This document shows positions 59,698 to 64,000 of a DNA stretch of 64,000 nt, in pieces; within the stretch, counting starts at the first letter, position 1; the number at the start of each line of letters is the position of its first letter. The notes under the pieces were generated by a model. It was not told where the DNA came from and did no database searches. It was given only the letters and a program-made list of their open reading frames with translations. The DNA lies in contig DASZTW010000005.1 in assembly GCA_035547835.1 (NCBI GenBank), positions 434,001-498,000 of the forward strand. The letters run 5' to 3'. Made by a program: the position numbers and the translations under genes. Source of the stretch: Acidimicrobiales bacterium (GTDB lineage: Bacteria > Actinomycetota > Acidimicrobiia > Acidimicrobiales > Iamiaceae).

Positions 59698-61053
59698 TTG
59701 CCGCTGAGGCTCCGACTCGCAGCGATCTTCGCACTGGCCACCGCCGCGGTGCTGGCAGTGGGTGGCTACTTCTTCGTGCACCAGTTGCAGAAGGGGTTGG
59801 TGGACTCGACCGACTCCACGTTGCAGACCCGCGCGGCGGGGATCGCCGACGCCCTCGCGCAGCCGGCGGCAAAGCCAGTGGGTCTGCTCGAAGCCGACCG
59901 CGCCGCACCCTTGCCGCTCGGCGGTTCCGAAGCGCAGATCCTCGACGCGACCGGCCGAGTCGTGTCGTCGACCAGCGCGAGCCACCGTCCAATGGTCTCG
60001 CGCGCCCGAGTCGAGCGCGTGACGGGTCACTCGACCTTCTTCACTGGCGGCGGCGAGGCCCAGCGCTACATCCTGCTCCGGGTGACGTACACCGGGCAGC
60101 CGCTGACCGTGGTGGTCCGCTCGTCGCTGGAAGGGACCGACGAGGCCTCCGACCGGGCCGAACGCCAGCTGGTCTTCGGGGCCATCCCGCTCACGCTGCT
60201 CGCGGGGCTCGCCGGCTGGCTCCTCGCGGGTGCGGCGCTGCATCCCGTCGAGCGGATGCGCCGCCAGGTCGCCAGCCTGAGCGAGGACGAACTCGGTCCG
60301 ACGCTCGACGTGCCACGCACTCGCGACGAGCTCGCGTCACTGGCCGGCACGATGAACGACCTCCTCGACCGGGTGCGCCGCGCCCGCCGGCGCGAGCGGC
60401 ACTTCATCGCAGAGGCGGGACACGAGCTGCGGACACCGCTCGCCATCTTGCAAGGCGAGCTCGAACTCGCCTTGCGGCCCGGCCGTGAACCCGAGGAGCT
60501 CCGCAGCGCGCTTTCCATCGCGTCGGGCGAGACGCAGCGACTCCATCGCCTGGCCGAAGACCTCCTGCTGCTCGCGCGAGGCGACGTCGGCGAGTTGCAC
60601 CTCCATCTGCAACCGACCCATGTGGCCGACGCGGCGCGCCACGCCGTCACCGCGGCGGCCAGTCACGCCCAGGACCTCGGTGTCGAGCTCGTCGTGCGCG
60701 ACGAGGGAGGCCGCGTCGCCAACCTCGATCCCGACCGCTACCGCCAGGCGCTCGACAACCTCATCGACAACGCGCTCCGGCACAGCCCTCGCGGCTCGAC
60801 CGTCACCGTCGAGCTCCGCCAGGTAGGTGGTCGGGCGGTGTGCACGGTCACCGACGAGGGCCCCGGGTTTCCACCGGCGTTCCTCAGCCAGGCCATGGAC
60901 CGCTTCTCGAAGGCGCAGGGTGAGCGTGGGACGGGCGCCGGTCTCGGCTTGGCGATCGTGCGGAGCGTCGCGACGGCCCACGGCGGCGAGGCGTGGGTCG
61001 ACAACCACCCGATCCGCGGCGCGCAGGCCCACATCGCGGTTCCATCGGGCTGA
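59698..61053 (+). CDS. sensor histidine kinase (HAMP-type)
   Basis: 451-residue membrane kinase, partner of the regulator upstream. TTG start (no ATG or GTG in frame between the upstream stop and the first membrane helix). Helix 1 is at about 6-26, an extracytoplasmic sensor of about 130 residues follows, helix 2 at about 160-180, then HAMP, the phospho-acceptor H242 in AEAGHELRTPLAILQGE, and the ATPase domain with DNLIDNALRHSP and GTGAGLGLAIVRSVATAHGG split by a loop. The sensor part shows no recognised ligand domain. Confidence 0.9.
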   Translation: MPLRLRLAAIFALATAAVLAVGGYFFVHQLQKGLVDSTDSTLQTRAAGIADALAQPAAKPVGLLEADRAAPLPLGGSEAQILDATGRVVSSTSASHRPMVSRARVERVTGHSTFFTGGGEAQRYILLRVTYTGQPLTVVVRSSLEGTDEASDRAERQLVFGAIPLTLLAGLAGWLLAGAALHPVERMRRQVASLSEDELGPTLDVPRTRDELASLAGTMNDLLDRVRRARRRERHFIAEAGHELRTPLAILQGELELALRPGREPEELRSALSIASGETQRLHRLAEDLLLLARGDVGELHLHLQPTHVADAARHAVTAAASHAQDLGVELVVRDEGGRVANLDPDRYRQALDNLIDNALRHSPRGSTVTVELRQVGGRAVCTVTDEGPGFPPAFLSQAMDRFSKAQGERGTGAGLGLAIVRSVATAHGGEAWVDNHPIRGAQAHIAVPSG

Positions 61054-61112
61054 CCCCGGCGACCGCCGGCGCCCGGAAGACCAGCGCGCGCCCCGAGCGG
61101 ATCATGTGCGGC

Positions 61113-61145
61113 CTCACATCTTGCTCTCACGATCGCCTCACGACC
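61113..61145 (+). promoter_or_regulatory. CTCAC direct repeats upstream of the PAP2 fusion gene
   Basis: CTCACATC (61113-61120), CTCACGATC (61126-61134) and CTCACGACC (61137-61145) are spaced 13 and 11 bp. The first is identical to the repeats in the regulator's own promoter. They lie 26-58 bp before the ATG at 61171 and suggest control by that regulator. Confidence 0.45.
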
Positions 61146-61170
61146 GTCGCTGCATCGTGAGGACGTGCAC

Positions 61171-63009
61171 ATGCGTGGACGGCCCGGCGCGGCGGCCGAG
61201 GCAACGGCCGCTGCCAAGCGGACCCTGCTGGCAGCCGCCACCTGGGCGCTCATCGTGCTCGCCGGTCTGGTGGCCGGCTACCTCGTCGTCGGGCCGGCAG
61301 GTCACGGAGCGAGCAGGGGAACCGACCTTTCGATCGCCCGTTGGCTCGGAACCCACCGGCCGGTCGGCGCGGCGGGGGCTGCAGGCGTGCTGCCCGACGC
61401 GTTGCTCCTGGTCGCAGGCATCGGCGTCGCGCTCCTGGTCGCCCGGGCAGTGCGCCGGCACCGGTCCGTGGCCCCGATCGCCGCCGACGTGGCGTCACTC
61501 GGACTGGCCGCGGTCGGTTCGTACGCCTTGGTCGAGGTGCTGAAAGTCGTGTTCGCCCGCCCACGCCCGCCCCGCGCGCTCGCCGCGGTGCGCGACACGG
61601 GCTTCGCGTTCCCGTCGGCCCACACCACCGTCGGCGCGGCGCTGATCGTGACCGCGGCGATCGTGGCGTGCCGCCACCTCCCGCGACGGGTCCACCGGTC
61701 GGTGGTCGCCGCGAGTGGCGCGCTGTTGGTGCTCGTCCCCCTGTCACGCCTCGCGCTCGGGGTCCACTGGATGACGGACGTGGTGATCGGCAGCATGCTC
61801 GGAATCGGTTGGGGTCTCGCGAGCTGCCGCCTGGCCCTGCGACCGTTGGACGCGGCCCGGCGCACTTCCTCCGTGCTCCGTCGCCGCCTCGTCTGCGCGG
61901 GCGTGGCGGTGGTGGTACTGCTCTTCGTGCCCGTCGGTTGGTCCTATTCGCGGGCGCTGAGCTACCCGGGCAGTGCGGACGTCGGGACCCGGACGACCGA
62001 CTGGCTCCGGTCCGAGGGCGCCGGCTCCCTCGTCGATTGGATCGAGAACTTCTGGTACGCACGGACCACCATCGGCCCGGCCAAGGCGTCCGAGGCGTCA
62101 CATCCGTTCCGCGCCGGGGTGGCGCGGCCGGCGACCCGCAACCAACCGCGCCCTGTCGCGGTGCCGCCAGCCACCGCAGTCGGACTCCGCGCCCAAGGGC
62201 GGAACCTCGCTTCGGCGTTCGACGGCAAGTGGGCCCCGGTGGTCCGGCCCGGCGGTCTGCCGACCGCGCTGTACACGACGTACTGGCGGCCGGACCCGAC
62301 CCAGCCCGACATCGTCGTGGCCGGCATGTGGATCGACAGGAGCCAGACACACCCCAAGCTGGTCGCCGGTACCAAGGAGCCCGGCGGATCCGGGTGGCCG
62401 TGGGGTGCCGAGATCCCTCCCCAACTCCGCACCCAGGTGTTGGCCGCGTTCAACGGCGGCTTCCGCATGAAGGACGCCAACGGCGGGTTCGAGGTCGACG
62501 GAAGGGTGGCCGTCCCGCTGCGGGTCGGGGCCGCGTCGCTCGTCATCTCGCGGGACGGCACGGCGCGCATCGGCCGGTGGGGCATCGACGTGGGCCGGGA
62601 TCCGACGGTCGTGGGGGTCCGCCAGAACCTGCAGCTCATCGTCGATGGCGGGCACCCCGTGCCTGGGCTCGACCAGAACGCCGACGGTGCATGGGGCACC
62701 TCCCACGTGCAGCTCGAGCACACGTGGCGCTCCGCGCTCGGCGTCGACGCCCACGGCAACCTCGTCTACGTGGCCGGCGCGGGGCTGAACTTGCAGACCC
62801 TCGCAACCGCCATCACCCAGGCCGGGGCGGTGCGGGCGATGGAGTTGGACATCCACGATCCGGTCGTGACCTGCAACTTGTACGAGCCCGACCCTGCGCA
62901 CCCAGGGTCCGTCATCGCCCGGAAGCTGATACCCACCATGCAGCGTCCCGCGACCCGCTACCTCCAGCCCGACCAACGGGACTTCATCGCGATCGTCGCC
63001 GACCGATGA
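61171..63009 (+). CDS. PAP2 phosphatase fused to a phosphodiester-glycosidase-like domain
   Basis: 612-residue membrane protein. Residues 1-230 are a PAP2 lipid phosphatase with six hydrophobic segments and the motifs KVVFARPRP (about 124-132), PSAHT (about 147-151) and SRLALGVHWMTD (about 191-202). One more membrane helix (about 233-252) leads to an extracytoplasmic part whose residues 340-612 resemble the NAGPA phosphodiester glycosidase family (AAFNGGFRMKDANGGFEVDG; LIVDGGHP; MELDIHDP). A role in removing or editing lipid-linked or wall glycan phosphates is inferred. ATG 61171 has GAGGA at good spacing. The stop overlaps the next start (ATGA). Confidence 0.75.
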   Translation: MRGRPGAAAEATAAAKRTLLAAATWALIVLAGLVAGYLVVGPAGHGASRGTDLSIARWLGTHRPVGAAGAAGVLPDALLLVAGIGVALLVARAVRRHRSVAPIAADVASLGLAAVGSYALVEVLKVVFARPRPPRALAAVRDTGFAFPSAHTTVGAALIVTAAIVACRHLPRRVHRSVVAASGALLVLVPLSRLALGVHWMTDVVIGSMLGIGWGLASCRLALRPLDAARRTSSVLRRRLVCAGVAVVVLLFVPVGWSYSRALSYPGSADVGTRTTDWLRSEGAGSLVDWIENFWYARTTIGPAKASEASHPFRAGVARPATRNQPRPVAVPPATAVGLRAQGRNLASAFDGKWAPVVRPGGLPTALYTTYWRPDPTQPDIVVAGMWIDRSQTHPKLVAGTKEPGGSGWPWGAEIPPQLRTQVLAAFNGGFRMKDANGGFEVDGRVAVPLRVGAASLVISRDGTARIGRWGIDVGRDPTVVGVRQNLQLIVDGGHPVPGLDQNADGAWGTSHVQLEHTWRSALGVDAHGNLVYVAGAGLNLQTLATAITQAGAVRAMELDIHDPVVTCNLYEPDPAHPGSVIARKLIPTMQRPATRYLQPDQRDFIAIVADR

Positions 63010-64000
63010 CGCTGGCGGCGATCACCGCGTGGCCCTTCGGTCCACACGATCCGATCGGTCGCTTGTCGATCGTCGCCCACGACACCTTGTGGGTTGCCAC
63101 CGTGCTGGCGGCGCTTGTCGCCCTCGTCGCCCTGCGGCGCCTGAACCGCCGAGGCGCCACGCGGGTGGTCGTGGCCGCGGTCGGGTCGTATGCCGCGTCG
63201 GAAGGGGCCTGGCGGCTGCTGCGGGCAACCAGGACGTTCGACCCTCAGCCGCCGCACTTCCTTGTCGGGTGGGTCGCTACCGGCGTGTTCGGCATCGCCG
63301 CCACGTCCCTCACGTGGCAGGTGGGCTCCCGCGTCGATCGCCTGCTTCGCGCGGGGTGCGCGGTGGTGGCCGCGGTGCTCGCCGCCGCGTCGATCAACGC
63401 GTACTACGGCTACTACCCCACCGTCTCGGCGCTGCTCGGCCACCAAGCCCGTAACCAGATCTCCCAGGCCGAGCTCGGACAGCGCGTCCGCGCGACGGCC
63501 ACGGCGAGCACCGCCACGCCCAGCACGTCGGTCGGACAGCTCGGCGTGTCGGTACCGATCACGATCCCGCCGACCCGATCCGGCTTCCACGCACGCGGCG
63601 CGTGGATCTACCTGCCGCCGGCGTGGTTCCACAGCCCACGGCCGACACTCCCGGCCATCATGGTCCTGCACGGCACGCCCGGGTCGCCGGCCGACATGCT
63701 GCGCGCCGGCGAGGTCGATGCGGTGAGCGACCACTTCGAGGAGCTCAACGGGGGTCGCAGCCCGATCCTCGTGATGCCGGACATCAACGGCTCCTTCGGC
63801 GCCGACACCGAGTGCGTCGACACGCCGAAGGTCCACGCCGAGACGTACCTGGTCGACGACGTCCGCAACTACGTGATCAACCGCTTCGGCGCCGACCCGA
63901 CCCCGGATGGGTGGGGAGTGGTCGGCTACTCCGAGGGTGGGACGTGTGCCGTCGAGTTGGCCTTGCGACACTCCGACCGCTTCCACACGTTCGTCGATGC
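63006..64000 (+). CDS. membrane-anchored esterase-family protein (partial, cut by window end)
   Basis: Open from ATG 63006 to the last base, 331 codons without stop. The N-terminal 145 residues carry four membrane segments and the rest is an extracytoplasmic alpha/beta-hydrolase of the esterase D/antigen 85 type: VLHGTPGSPADM (about 221-232), DINGSFGADTECVDTP and the nucleophile elbow GYSEGG (about 307-312). Such proteins in actinobacteria act as mycolyl- or acyl-transferases or esterases at the cell surface. It is coupled by an ATGA overlap to the PAP2 fusion gene, so the two probably act in one envelope pathway. The catalytic Asp/His lie beyond the window. Confidence 0.75.
   Translation, partial: MTLAAITAWPFGPHDPIGRLSIVAHDTLWVATVLAALVALVALRRLNRRGATRVVVAAVGSYAASEGAWRLLRATRTFDPQPPHFLVGWVATGVFGIAATSLTWQVGSRVDRLLRAGCAVVAAVLAAASINAYYGYYPTVSALLGHQARNQISQAELGQRVRATATASTATPSTSVGQLGVSVPITIPPTRSGFHARGAWIYLPPAWFHSPRPTLPAIMVLHGTPGSPADMLRAGEVDAVSDHFEELNGGRSPILVMPDINGSFGADTECVDTPKVHAETYLVDDVRNYVINRFGADPTPDGWGVVGYSEGGTCAVELALRHSDRFHTFVD

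Overview
The window is high-GC DNA with actinobacterial gene content and order. It has a dapA-rnj pair near ftsK, a mec-cysM-murI-rph-rdgB block like that of mycobacteria, smpB next to ssrA, AddAB-type recombination genes, FadD-type ligases and a complete Kdp system. TAnnnT -10 boxes lie 6-9 nt in front of many start codons, which implies widespread leaderless transcription. Together with the lack of typical mycobacterial or streptomycete flanking genes this suggests a deep-branching actinobacterium, perhaps Acidimicrobiia; that placement is inference. I see no prophage, insertion sequence or CRISPR array.

Layout. 0.1-2.9 kb: a drug or lipid ABC-2 exporter (ATPase plus two permeases). 2.9-6.5 kb: a ClpX-type zinc-finger/HTH protein with tandem palindromic operators over its promoter, a DUF4395 membrane protein and FtsK. 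6.9-10.2 kb: a MacB/FtsX-type ABC pair. 10.3-14.8 kb: a zinc-ribbon microprotein, a FadD ligase, RNase J and DapA. 15-20.7 kb: an HRDC-tailed UvrD-like helicase, a flippase-like membrane protein and a compact HelD. 20.8-25 kb: a FadD8-like ligase behind a KstR-like box, a secreted-repeat lipoprotein, a GDT1-type cation transporter and a TrmA/RlmD-type methyltransferase. 25-29.4 kb: rpe, an enoyl-CoA hydratase and a hydrolase/FATP-like fusion in one operon. 29.3-32 kb: a DUF4915 propeller protein and a DUF222/HNH protein. 32.3-38.6 kb: addB-addA. 38.6-45.8 kb: clpP, a sortase-E-type surface protein, a Leu(UAG) tRNA without the long variable arm, rdgB, rph, murI, cysM, mec, a SIMPL lipoprotein, smpB and a cytidylate-kinase-like protein. 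45.9-48.3 kb: tmRNA and a secreted DUF4214 protein.

48.4-59 kb is a potassium island. It holds a KimA-like APC transporter fused to an OB fold, kdpE, a 36-residue membrane microprotein, kdpF, kdpA, kdpB, kdpC and kdpD. A GCGTCAAG-type direct repeat phased at 11 and about 22 bp occurs both in front of the KimA-like gene and in the kdp promoter region. This suggests that one response regulator, probably KdpE, controls both uptake routes. Next come an OmpR-type regulator/histidine kinase pair, a PAP2-phosphodiester-glycosidase fusion and an esterase cut by the window end. CTCACATC direct repeats precede both the regulator gene and the PAP2 fusion, suggesting a small envelope regulon.

Gene density is very high. 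Most intergenic gaps are under 200 bp, many starts overlap the preceding stop by 4 bp, and three convergent gene pairs overlap at their 3' ends.
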